This document shows positions 36,801-44,427 of a DNA stretch of 64,000 nucleotides, piece by piece. Every line of letters begins with the position of its first letter. Positions within the stretch are counted from its first letter, which is position 1. The DNA is from Chryseobacterium balustinum. Its GTDB lineage: Bacteria > Bacteroidota > Bacteroidia > Flavobacteriales > Weeksellaceae. A program made the translations under genes and the position numbers. The notes under the pieces were generated by a model. The model saw only the letters and a list, made by a program, of their open reading frames with translations. It did no database searches and was not told the origin of the DNA. The DNA lies in the NCBI RefSeq assembly GCF_900168205.1, contig NZ_FUZE01000002.1, positions 186,001 through 250,000 on the forward strand. The letters are read 5' to 3'.

Positions 36801-36937
36801 GTTTTTATAAATGCCTTTATGATAGTGTGTTTATGAAAAGAGATCATTAATTTACTAATTATTTTTAAAACTAAGTTTGATTATTTAGCTTTTTTATGAT
36901 CGGCTTTCTAAGTTTTAGACATTCAGTTTAATCTCTG

Positions 36938-37723
36938 CTATTTCTTTTTCTTTAGCTTATAAGTTGTAATTTCACCCGTAGTTTTATCAAGTAAATCGCT
37001 GGTCAGAATAAAGTCATCATTTTTTCTTATGATTGAAAACTTCGAATTGCTATTATCTTTTTCCTGTAGAATAATTTTGTTTGGATTACTATTCAGGATA
37101 AGTAAATCTTTGTCTAAAATCTCATTATAGCTATCTAATCGAAAGGTCGCTTTATTATCTTTAATATCAATATAAATCATCGCATATGCACGTGGATCGG
37201 CAGATTCTTCTTTAATTCGAAGAAAATTGCATTCATATTTCCCATTCCAACTTTTGTTTAATGAATTATTTTTTAATTCAAATTCCCATTTTTTTAAAAT
37301 CTTATTTTTGTCTAAAAATGAGACTGAATATCCGCTTTTCTGATTTTTTATTTCGACCTTGTTGTTTGCATAATTGTAATTATTAAATTTGAATACATCA
37401 ATTATTTTATACAATTCCTGATCTTCATTTGACACCAACTTTTCTATAGTGAACAAATAATTTTCTTCATTATTTTTTTTATAAATAGAATACGTTAAAC
37501 TGTCATTTTCATGTATTTTATCTGACTTGACAAAAGTGTAGGTATTGAGTTCATCACCCGAATAAAATTCTTTTCCTACATAGAGCTCATCTTTGTACTC
37601 TATTTTACTAGTTTCTTTAGGAAAAGTAACTTTCGCAGGAGATACTTCTTTAGTATTTTGCTCTTTACAATTAATGAAAATTAGGATTAAGAAAATCCAC
37701 TTTAGTTTTAAGATTATTTTCAT
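36938..37723 (-). CDS. Lipoprotein, likely T6SS immunity protein (family I)
   Basis: 261 residues: signal MKIILKLKWIFLILIFINC, lipobox IINC-type. Its middle aligns by eye with the protein at 40966-41997: NYLFTIEKLV with NYIFAVHKFL, then LYKIIDVFKF with YRIMDTVNLK, and LKKWEFELKN with VKKWTFKLNS. It is Lys/Asn/Glu-rich and very AT-rich. A periplasm-facing lipoprotein in a peptidoglycan-hydrolase effector array is best explained as immunity, but the target is not shown. No other domain recognised. Confidence 0.55.
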   Translation of the reverse strand: MKIILKLKWIFLILIFINCKEQNTKEVSPAKVTFPKETSKIEYKDELYVGKEFYSGDELNTYTFVKSDKIHENDSLTYSIYKKNNEENYLFTIEKLVSNEDQELYKIIDVFKFNNYNYANNKVEIKNQKSGYSVSFLDKNKILKKWEFELKNNSLNKSWNGKYECNFLRIKEESADPRAYAMIYIDIKDNKATFRLDSYNEILDKDLLILNSNPNKIILQEKDNSNSKFSIIRKNDDFILTSDLLDKTTGEITTYKLKKKK

Positions 37724-37747
37724 ATTACTAACAAAAAATATCCATAT

Positions 37748-38020
37748 TTAATTTCTGACTTTAGACTGCTTATTATATATTTTAGTGCAGTTCTTTTTTG
37801 TATTGCTTATTACTTTCAAAAGTTCTGTTATTGTTTTTTTCAAATCAACATTAATATTTTGACTGCACTTTTCCGTGTAACCATCCTGCCACGATTCAGA
37901 TTCGCTTTTAATTTTTTTTAAAATCAACTTATTATTTATACCCGAAACCAAATAAGTATTCTGAAGATATCCTCTATCCGGAAATTGGGTAATAATTTCG
38001 AATCTGGATATACTAATTTA
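37748..38020 (-). pseudogene. C-terminal fragment of a gene cut by the IS3-family element
   Basis: Reading from the IS border the frame gives SISRFEIITQFPDRG then YLQNTYLVSGINNKLILKK and a Lys/Ser/Asn-rich end, with a stop at 37748. The fragment has no start codon and no homologous N-terminus visible beyond the IS. The product probably belonged to the same set of T6SS-associated proteins. Confidence 0.6.
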
Positions 38021-38061
38021 ACGTCCAGTAAAAGTTAAGCATAAAACCTTAATTTTAATGT

Positions 38062-38361
38062 ATGAAAAGAGAGCGAAAAATCTATGATCCTGCTTTTAAG
38101 ACCAAAGCCGTTCAGCTAAGCAATGAGCGAACTAATATCTCGGAGCTTGCGCGAGAACTCGGAATCACAGTCACACTGCTTTACAAATGGCGCAAAGAAT
38201 ATGAAGAATTTGGGGAAGGTAGCTTCCCGGGGAATGGAAATTTAAAACTCACACCCGAACAGGAAAAAATCCACGAACTGGAGAAAAGGCTCAAAGATGC
38301 AGAGTTAGAACGTGACATATTAAAAAAAGCAATTGGCATTTTTTCCAAGACCGGTCGATGA
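38062..38361 (+). CDS. IS3-family transposase OrfA
   Basis: 99 residues. HTH_Tnp_1 domain: KTKAVQLSNERTNISELAREL followed by GITVTLLYKWRKEYEE, then a leucine-type coiled coil (EKIHELEKRLKDAELERDIL). Overlaps orfB by ATGA (38358-38361), so the usual -1 frameshift fusion could be replaced by reinitiation. Intact. Confidence 0.92.
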   Translation: MKRERKIYDPAFKTKAVQLSNERTNISELARELGITVTLLYKWRKEYEEFGEGSFPGNGNLKLTPEQEKIHELEKRLKDAELERDILKKAIGIFSKTGR

Positions 38362-39235
38362 AATATGAATTCATTAAAAATCATGAATATTTATTTCCGA
38401 TTGAAAAAATGTGTAATGTTTTAAAAATAACTTCCAGTGGTTATTATAAATGGAAAAACAGGCCCTTTAGTAAGAGATTGCTTTCGAAAGAAAAAATAAA
38501 ACAGCAAATAACTTCAATTTATTTCTCATCAAAACAACGCTACGGAAGTCCTAGAATTGCATTTGAGTTGAATTCATTAGGATACAAAATATCACGAATT
38601 ACGGTGGCGAAATATATGAAGGAGCTTGGCTTGAGAAGTAAATTAAGCAAGAAATTTAAAGTTACTACGAACTCTAAACACAATTATTTGGTAGTAGAAA
38701 ATGTGTTGAACAGGAACTTTATAGCAGATAAGTCCTCAAAAGCTTGGGTTTCTGACATCACTTATATTCACACCAAAGAGGGGTTTTTGTATTTGACAAC
38801 AATTATTGATTTATATGACCGGAAAATAATCGGATGGAGTTTGAGCAAGGGAATGAGTACCGAAGAAACAAGCCTTGCGGCTTGGAAAATGGCTGTCAAA
38901 AACAGGAAAATAGTTGATGGATTAATTTTCCATTATGACCGGGGTGTACAATATGCAAGTAAGAAATTTGCGAATACTGTTGAATTTTATGGCGTTACAA
39001 GAAGTATGAGCCGTAGAGGAAATTGTTGGGATAATGCAGTGGCGAGAGCTTTTTTAAATCATTGAAAACGGAACTCATTTATGGCAACAAGCTAATTACA
39101 AAAGAAAAAATGGAGCTGGAAATTTTCGAATATATCGAAGTCTGGTACAACAAAAAAAGACGTCACAGCACACTTAATTATCAAACAATCGAAGAATTTA
39201 ATAATCAAAACAAAATTTATAAAAATGTAGCTTAA
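38358..39235 (+). pseudogene. IS3-family transposase OrfB, frameshifted at the catalytic Glu
   Basis: The rve/DDE core is present: SKAWVSDITYIHT (first Asp), YDRGVQYASKKFA (second Asp) and RRGNCWDNAVA. The frame then reads RAFLNH and stops at 39065, whereas removing the shift continues as SLKTELIYGNKL, EIFEYIEVWYNKKRRHSTLNYQ and ends at 39235. One base appears lost near 39043-39048, in the codon group that should encode the conserved DNAVAESF Glu, so the enzyme is inactive unless the frame is restored. A run of six T residues follows, so a sequencing error is conceivable. Confidence 0.82.
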
Positions 39236-39331
39236 CTTATACTGGAACTTTTATTTGCATATTCACCCTTACCTTTAGTTTGATAAATTTTCAATTGAAG
39301 CAAAAAGCAAATTTTAATCTTTAAAACTGTA

Positions 39332-40534
39332 TCACTTTTTATTTTTCAACTTTTTCAAAAATGATTCATTAACATCCTGAAATTTGATTTTACCGAGATT
39401 CTTTTGAGTCCAGACTTTAGAAGGTATTTTTTTATCATGATTGCTTTTATCAAAATATTCTTCTCCATATTTATATAAAAAGATTTCATTATTTTCTATT
39501 TTAAAAGTAGTAAAACCATTTACTAAAACATTGTAATCATAACATGTCTGTGCTTCAATGGTAAAGTAATTATCTTTTACAACGATATTACTAAAGCCCT
39601 CAGAGGCACATGTATTATCTACAGAATAAATCAAATTATTATTTTCTTTCCATAATTCAAATCCACTGTTAGTGCCCTTAAAAATTTTGATTGGCAAATG
39701 GAAATGTTCCTGATCAAATTTATCATTTAAAGATGTGTTTTTATATACCTCAATCTTATCTTTAATACCATCTCCATTTAAATCATGGATAATCTCCTGA
39801 ACTGTCGCCATAGAAATTTTACTTTCTGGTGAATTTCCCTTCGCAATACTTTTAACTAAATCTTTTAAATTAATTCTTTGTTGTCTTTTTAAGTTCTTCA
39901 ATTCCATATCTGGTTGTCTAGTTTTTCCTTTAAAAAAAACAAAAGGTAACTCTCGCTGATTATCAGGCATCGTGTGATCGTCATCTCTCGGATAATTATT
40001 ATCTAAAGAAACCAATAATTTTTTATCTTTATCAACAGCTAATTCTTTAATATCATTGGGATAAGCCCAAAAATTATTATCTCCGTATCTCTCATCTTTC
40101 AATCCTGGATTAAAATATAATTGCAGAATCTCGTCATTATTTTTAATCTTATAAATTGCATAATCTACCCCATCTTCATATCCTTGTGCTCTTATGATCT
40201 CTTTTTTATTATCATCATCTAAATCTGCAAACCATTTATAATTAATGGAAACAAAAGGATAAGAAAATTCATGAATAAGATTTCCATTTTTATACCAATA
40301 TTCAAAATATTTCTCAGAAAGCGAGTCGACTGCAGTAACAATCAATTCGTCGTCAGGATCATTATCTATATTAATTTTTTCCTGTTTTTCAATTTTTAAT
40401 TTTGAAGGAATATTTTTTAATATATAGGTTTTAACTTCATTAATCACCGCCTTCTGATCCGCCTGTTTATTCTGTTTACAGGAGAAAAATATTGATAAAA
40501 GAAAAATGCTGTAGAATATTTTAAAATTTATCAT
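39332..40534 (-). CDS. Lipoprotein, putative T6SS immunity protein (DxNxDG/FG-GAP-like)
   Basis: 400 residues with lipoprotein signal (MINFKIFYSIFLLSIFFSC). The body has acidic loops INIDNDPDDELIVTAVD, WFADLDDDNKKEIIRAQG and IHDLNGDGIKDKIEVYK, which resemble calcium-binding FG-GAP/VCBS-like blades. It starts one base beyond the stop of an M23-toxin remnant (40536), the same linkage seen for other putative immunity genes here. Periplasm-facing; immunity role inferred. Confidence 0.55.
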   Translation of the reverse strand: MINFKIFYSIFLLSIFFSCKQNKQADQKAVINEVKTYILKNIPSKLKIEKQEKINIDNDPDDELIVTAVDSLSEKYFEYWYKNGNLIHEFSYPFVSINYKWFADLDDDNKKEIIRAQGYEDGVDYAIYKIKNNDEILQLYFNPGLKDERYGDNNFWAYPNDIKELAVDKDKKLLVSLDNNYPRDDDHTMPDNQRELPFVFFKGKTRQPDMELKNLKRQQRINLKDLVKSIAKGNSPESKISMATVQEIIHDLNGDGIKDKIEVYKNTSLNDKFDQEHFHLPIKIFKGTNSGFELWKENNNLIYSVDNTCASEGFSNIVVKDNYFTIEAQTCYDYNVLVNGFTTFKIENNEIFLYKYGEEYFDKSNHDKKIPSKVWTQKNLGKIKFQDVNESFLKKLKNKK

Positions 40535-40535
40535 A

Positions 40536-40946
40536 TTAAGTTCCTGTTTGAGTTGTTTGATCTGTATTAATATTTACAGCCTTTCCTAATTCGGGAATTT
40601 CTGTAAGCGGACTAAATGAAGGTTTAGACATTTTTGCTTTTCTGACTTCAAAATGTAAGTGAGCCATTTTTGCAGCCTGTCCATTAGCATTTCCTGTCTG
40701 CCCGGTTTTACCAATAGGGTCACCAGCTTTAACTTTCGTCAAATTGTCCCTACTATCTTTTGCGATAATATCTACTGAACTTAAATAGAAAAAACAATAT
40801 GTAGTACCATTGTACTTACCTTTCAGATTAATACATTCTCCATAGCTTGCGGAAGTATATATTTCATTGACTTCACCATCTACACAAGCATAAATTTAAG
40901 TTCCAGTTGGAGCGCATAAATCTATACCCAAATGTGTACTTGAGTC
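40536..40946 (-). pseudogene. Decayed M23 endopeptidase toxin domain
   Basis: In one frame the minus strand reads DSSTHLGIDLCAPTGT, stop (TAA), IYACVDGEVNEIYTSASYG, then KAGDPIGKTGQTGNA and KMAHLHFEVRKAKMS, ending NINTDQTTQTGT. The HxGxD and HLHFE zinc motifs of LytM/M23 peptidases are both there, but an in-frame TAA at the Lys expected after GT, and an upstream TGA, destroy the gene. It looks like the detached C-terminal module of a T6SS effector like 44424-47597. No N-terminal part is left. Confidence 0.72.
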
Positions 40947-40965
40947 TCACATCTTTTCAAAAATA

Positions 40966-41997
40966 TCACAAAGGTTTTTCTTCATAAAAAGTTTGCTTCC
41001 ATTTATTAGAATTTTGTAATTGAACCTTGAAGTTAACTTGGCTGCAACAGCCACTCAAATGTAAAAATGTTAAAGTTTTATTTTTAAAATCTATATTTCT
41101 TGGAAAAAATCTAACCTGATCTGTCAAGTAATGGTCAATTTTGAACTTTCCGTCTTTATCCTGAATAAAATATGCATATAGTGTTCCTGCATTTCCACCC
41201 ACATAGTTTGCAATAACGAAATCTTCTAAGCCATCGAAATTGATATCCACAATTATAAATTCCGGTAAGTTTTGCTTATTGATCTTCTGATTTATACCAG
41301 GATCATTAAAAAAAGAAACTGCCTCTTCTGGTACAGAATAAATATATTCAGGATTAAAATTAATTAATTGATTTTGAGCACTTTTATCAATTATCTTTAT
41401 TTGGAGTGCTCTCGGCTTCTTTTCTTCAGTAAAGGAGACTGTTTTAATAAAGTAAGTAAAATTAGCAGTTTTAAATAGTTGTTTATCATCAGTTATTGTA
41501 CGAAGCTGATCCTCTTTTCCATTGATGCTATTTTGTTCATTTTTAGAATTCAACTTAAATGTCCATTTTTTCACAAGTTTTTTATCCAACAATAAATTTA
41601 AAATTTTGTGATCAGAAAATTCTTCAATTTTTACATCAATATTTTTCGATTTGAGATTCACGGTATCCATAATTCGATACTTTGCAACATCCGGATTTTG
41701 TAAAAACTTATGAACTGCAAATATATAATTTTCACTATTTGTTATATTATATAAACCATACCATATGCTATCAATAGCAGTTTCTTTGAATTTTAGGGTT
41801 TTCACATCAACAAGTTCTGTCATTTCGTTAAATTCTCTATTGATATAAATGTCATTTTGTCCCTTTGTTCTTTTAACCTGTTCTATTGATTTGATGTTGA
41901 TTTTTTCGGCATCAGTTATCATTGTGTTACTATTTTTACCACAAGATAAAAAAGTTAGTAAAACTGACAGTATATAAATATAGGTTACTCTTTTCAT
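40966..41997 (-). CDS. Lipoprotein, putative T6SS immunity protein (family I)
   Basis: About 343 residues from the ATG at 41997 (MKRVTYIYILSVLLTFLSC, lipobox FLSC). The central part is paralogous to 36938-37723 (SENYIFAVHKF, LVKKWTFKLN). The C-terminal third adds DINFDGLEDFVIANYVGGNAG, an FG-GAP-like acidic loop, and a CC pair. It begins 2 bp after a toxin-tail-like stop (NINPDQTTQTGI at 41999). Periplasmic immunity is inferred. Confidence 0.55.
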   Translation of the reverse strand: MKRVTYIYILSVLLTFLSCGKNSNTMITDAEKINIKSIEQVKRTKGQNDIYINREFNEMTELVDVKTLKFKETAIDSIWYGLYNITNSENYIFAVHKFLQNPDVAKYRIMDTVNLKSKNIDVKIEEFSDHKILNLLLDKKLVKKWTFKLNSKNEQNSINGKEDQLRTITDDKQLFKTANFTYFIKTVSFTEEKKPRALQIKIIDKSAQNQLINFNPEYIYSVPEEAVSFFNDPGINQKINKQNLPEFIIVDINFDGLEDFVIANYVGGNAGTLYAYFIQDKDGKFKIDHYLTDQVRFFPRNIDFKNKTLTFLHLSGCCSQVNFKVQLQNSNKWKQTFYEEKPL

Positions 41998-41998
41998 A

Positions 41999-42307
41999 TT
42001 AAATTCCTGTTTGTGTGGTCTGATCGGGATTAATATTTGCAACCCTTATAAATGGTATTTTTTCATCACTAAAATATTTTAAAACATTATTCATTTTCTT
42101 TTTAATGTTGTATAAACCTGACCAATAAAGTTCACCTTTTCCATCTTTTTTTATAACTAATTTACCTACAATATCATCTTTTGAAATGTCTTCATCTACA
42201 ATCATTAGCATATTTTTATAGTAATCTCGTTGAGAAGATGTACTAACAAATTTTAATACATATTCATCTTTTTTTGAAGATTTCTCTACTTTTAAATTAA
42301 AGCTTGT
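41999..42307 (-). pseudogene. Immunity-family fragment joined to an M23-toxin tail
   Basis: Open from an upstream TAA with no start codon. It reads SFNLKVEKSSKKDEYVLKF, YKNMLMIVDEDISKDDIVG, KDGKGELYWSGLYNIKK and ends NINPDQTTQTGI. The first part resembles the fragment at 43136-43375 and the C-terminus of the protein at 43426-44427; the last ~12 residues match the M23 remnant tail at 40536. So it is a recombinant scar: immunity C-terminus in front, toxin tail behind. Confidence 0.6.
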
Positions 42308-42332
42308 TTAAACTTTTAGTCGGAAAAATATT

Positions 42333-43117
42333 TTAGTCTATTGATTTAGTGGCTTCAATAAAACCTTTATCTTTAGTCTCATAAATCTTCAAAACAGTAT
42401 TTCCGCCTTCCGACGTAATATTGATTGTAATTAAATCTTTTTTTATAGAATATTTAACTTCTGGTGTTGATAAAGTAGAATAAATTGTATCTTTTTTGGG
42501 TAATGCTTTTAATAAATCATCTTGCTGAAATTTTCCAGCAATTTGAGAATATAAAAAATTAAAATCTTTTACTCCGGAATACTCACAGATTTCCTTGAAA
42601 GAATAATTATTGTTTTCTTTTCTATAGCATTTTATACTATTCTTATTAGAATTATTCGAGTTTATCTCAACTAAACCACACAATTTAGAAATATCATTTT
42701 TTTCTAAGATTCTTATATCATATTTCAAAAGTTCCGGATTTTCAGGATCATTTGTAATATCTTGTAACTTCTTTGTCAAAGGAAAAAACTCTAACACTCT
42801 AACCATCCTACTGAATTTTCTGCAACTTTTTTTTCAGCAGAGCTTTTCAAAATATCATTGGAAACATAAAGCTCAATGGAAACTTTCTCAGAGGTTAAGT
42901 TATTAATTCTGATCTGTGTATTTTTAAAGTTTTTAAGAGCTAATGCATTACTAGATTTGACAATATCAATAATAGCTTCTTCACAGCTCTTGTAAATCTT
43001 ATTATTTTGAATTCCTTTTTCTTGAACTGTTTGATTATTAACTAACAATGTTTGATTAGGCTTCTCTTTACATGCAAAGAAAAACATGACTATAATGAAT
43101 GTTAATAGTTTTGTCAT
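42333..43117 (-). pseudogene. Putative immunity lipoprotein, split by an 8-bp tandem duplication
   Basis: The N-terminal half starts MTKLLTFIIVMFFFACKEK (lipoprotein signal, ATG at 43117) and runs to KKVAENSVGWLEC before a TAG near 42791. The C-terminal half, in the next frame, runs on from LEFFPLTKKLQDITNDPENPE and ends at 42333. The junction contains GTTAGAGT twice in direct tandem; deleting one copy gives ...NSVGWLEFFPLTKKL..., one continuous frame of ~258 residues. So a slipped-strand event broke it recently. It could be reversible. Confidence 0.78.
42788..42803. repeat. 8-bp perfect tandem duplication (ACTCTAAC x2)
   Basis: ACTCTAAC at 42788-42795 is repeated at 42796-42803 on the plus strand and shifts the reading frame of the minus-strand lipoprotein gene. 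Confidence 0.9.
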
Positions 43118-43135
43118 TAATTGCATATGATTTCT

Positions 43136-43375
43136 TTAACATTTTTCTAATAAAATTGGATTTTCTCCATCACTTTCTCTAATTAATGAAAAATCTTTGC
43201 CAGTATAATCTATTTTTTGTTTTTTAATATTATATAAGCCTTCCCAATGCAGTTCTACTTTACCATCTTTTTTTATAAAAAACTTCCCAATTATTTTATC
43301 TTTTGATATTTCCGATTCTGTTATTCTTAATGAAGTATCTACCCAATCTTTTTGGTCAGCTATTATTAAATATAA
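43136..43375 (-). pseudogene. C-terminal remnant of an immunity-type protein
   Basis: Open after an in-frame TAG, no start codon. It reads LIIADQKDWVDTSLRIT, EISKDKIIGKFFIKKDGK, VELHWEGLYNIKKQK and ends NPILLEKC. This lines up with the C-terminus of the adjacent intact protein (YHFYWYGFYNKKTKK ... EEVILKKC) and with 41999-42307. Consistent with loss of the 5' part in a duplication of the immunity gene. Confidence 0.65.
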
Positions 43376-43425
43376 CTAATAAATGATTTATTTGATTAGC
43401 TCTTAGTTATCTGTTTTGATAAATC

Positions 43426-44427
43426 TTATTCACATTTTTTGAGAATAACTTCTTCATTATTAGTTTCCTGCTGAAAACTATTTTCTTTAAACTCTCTTTT
43501 TTTTGTTTTTTTATTATAAAATCCATACCAATAGAAATGATATGTTTTATCATCAATCATTTTAATATAAGCAATCGGTTCATCATTTATATATTCTTTC
43601 CAATTTAGATTCCTACCGATATTTCCTATATCTTCAGGTATTTCTTTTAGTTTATACGAAATACCATTCTCAAAATCGAACCTTTTAAGCTCTGTCATAT
43701 CAATATAAACTTGATTATACAGAAGTATCAATGAAGCATTCTTTCCTTCTATCGTTAAACTACCAACTCCATTTTCACAGTTTATCATCCATCTTCCATC
43801 AATTTGATATTGAGTTTTTGAGTTTTTTATATCTTTTTTGTTTGAGACGAGACTATTAATGTATTTTTTAGAATTAAAAATTGAATCATCTTCTTGTTTT
43901 ATTATTTTTTTTTCAAAAAGAAATATCCATTTACCATTCTCTTTTTTATAATATTTCTGTGAATAAGGAAAATCAATATGATACTCATCTCGATTCTCCA
44001 CAGTAATATATTTTTTAGGAATATAAGTACCTACTAATTTAAAATTGTTTTCAGATTTTATTTTATTCTTGAGAATTTCATTAATCTTTTTAACATCTGC
44101 AGTCGAAAAATAGCTTAAAGAATTTACCTCATCATACAAGGTAATAATGTTGTTTTCATTTTCAAAATTTTCAAAATAATTAATATCTACTTTTGAAACA
44201 GGAAGATAATAGACTGTAAACTTTCCTAAATTTTCATTTAACGCTGTTGAAAAAATCTGTTTTTCTTCAGGATTAAAATATAAATTTTCAGATTTAGAAA
44301 AATTATCAGTAATAGAGGATGGAATAACTTTTTCAGAGGGTAATTGAACATCTTTTTTGTCTTGTCCATTGCAACTAATAACATTAAATATAACTGATAG
44401 ACTTAATAATAAAAATTTTATCTTCAT
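43426..44427 (-). CDS. Cognate immunity lipoprotein candidate for the dual-hydrolase effector
   Basis: 333 residues: signal MKIKFLLLSLSVIFNVISC (lipobox VISC), then a Lys/Asn-rich mature part with SYFSTADVKKINEILKNK and a C-terminal WMINCENGVGSLTIEGK and YHFYWYGFYNKKTKK. Its ATG overlaps the effector stop by 4 nt (44424-44427), so the two are translationally coupled, the usual effector-immunity order. Lipidation places it in the periplasm, where the effector would act. No family recognised; the immunity role is inferred. Confidence 0.7.
   Translation of the reverse strand: MKIKFLLLSLSVIFNVISCNGQDKKDVQLPSEKVIPSSITDNFSKSENLYFNPEEKQIFSTALNENLGKFTVYYLPVSKVDINYFENFENENNIITLYDEVNSLSYFSTADVKKINEILKNKIKSENNFKLVGTYIPKKYITVENRDEYHIDFPYSQKYYKKENGKWIFLFEKKIIKQEDDSIFNSKKYINSLVSNKKDIKNSKTQYQIDGRWMINCENGVGSLTIEGKNASLILLYNQVYIDMTELKRFDFENGISYKLKEIPEDIGNIGRNLNWKEYINDEPIAYIKMIDDKTYHFYWYGFYNKKTKKREFKENSFQQETNNEEVILKKCE

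Larger units (their letters stand above)
38023..39245 (+). mobile_element. IS3-family insertion sequence with defective transposase
   Basis: About 1.2 kb. Terminal inverted repeats CCAGTAAAAGTTAAGC (38025-38040) and GCTTAACTTATACTGG (39230-39245) match at 15 of 16 positions when one is reverse-complemented. Two overlapping ORFs, HTH-type orfA and DDE orfB, fit the IS3 family. An AAC is found just outside both ends (38020-38022 and 39246-39248), compatible with a 3-bp target duplication, though the ends are not perfectly flush. It sits inside the T6SS immunity array and truncates a gene. Confidence 0.88.

Noticed and set aside
38023..39245. Larger transposon or prophage around the IS
   Set aside because: Only orfA and orfB lie between the inverted repeats; the lambda R-like domain in the effector is fused to T6SS-type domains, with no phage structural genes nearby.
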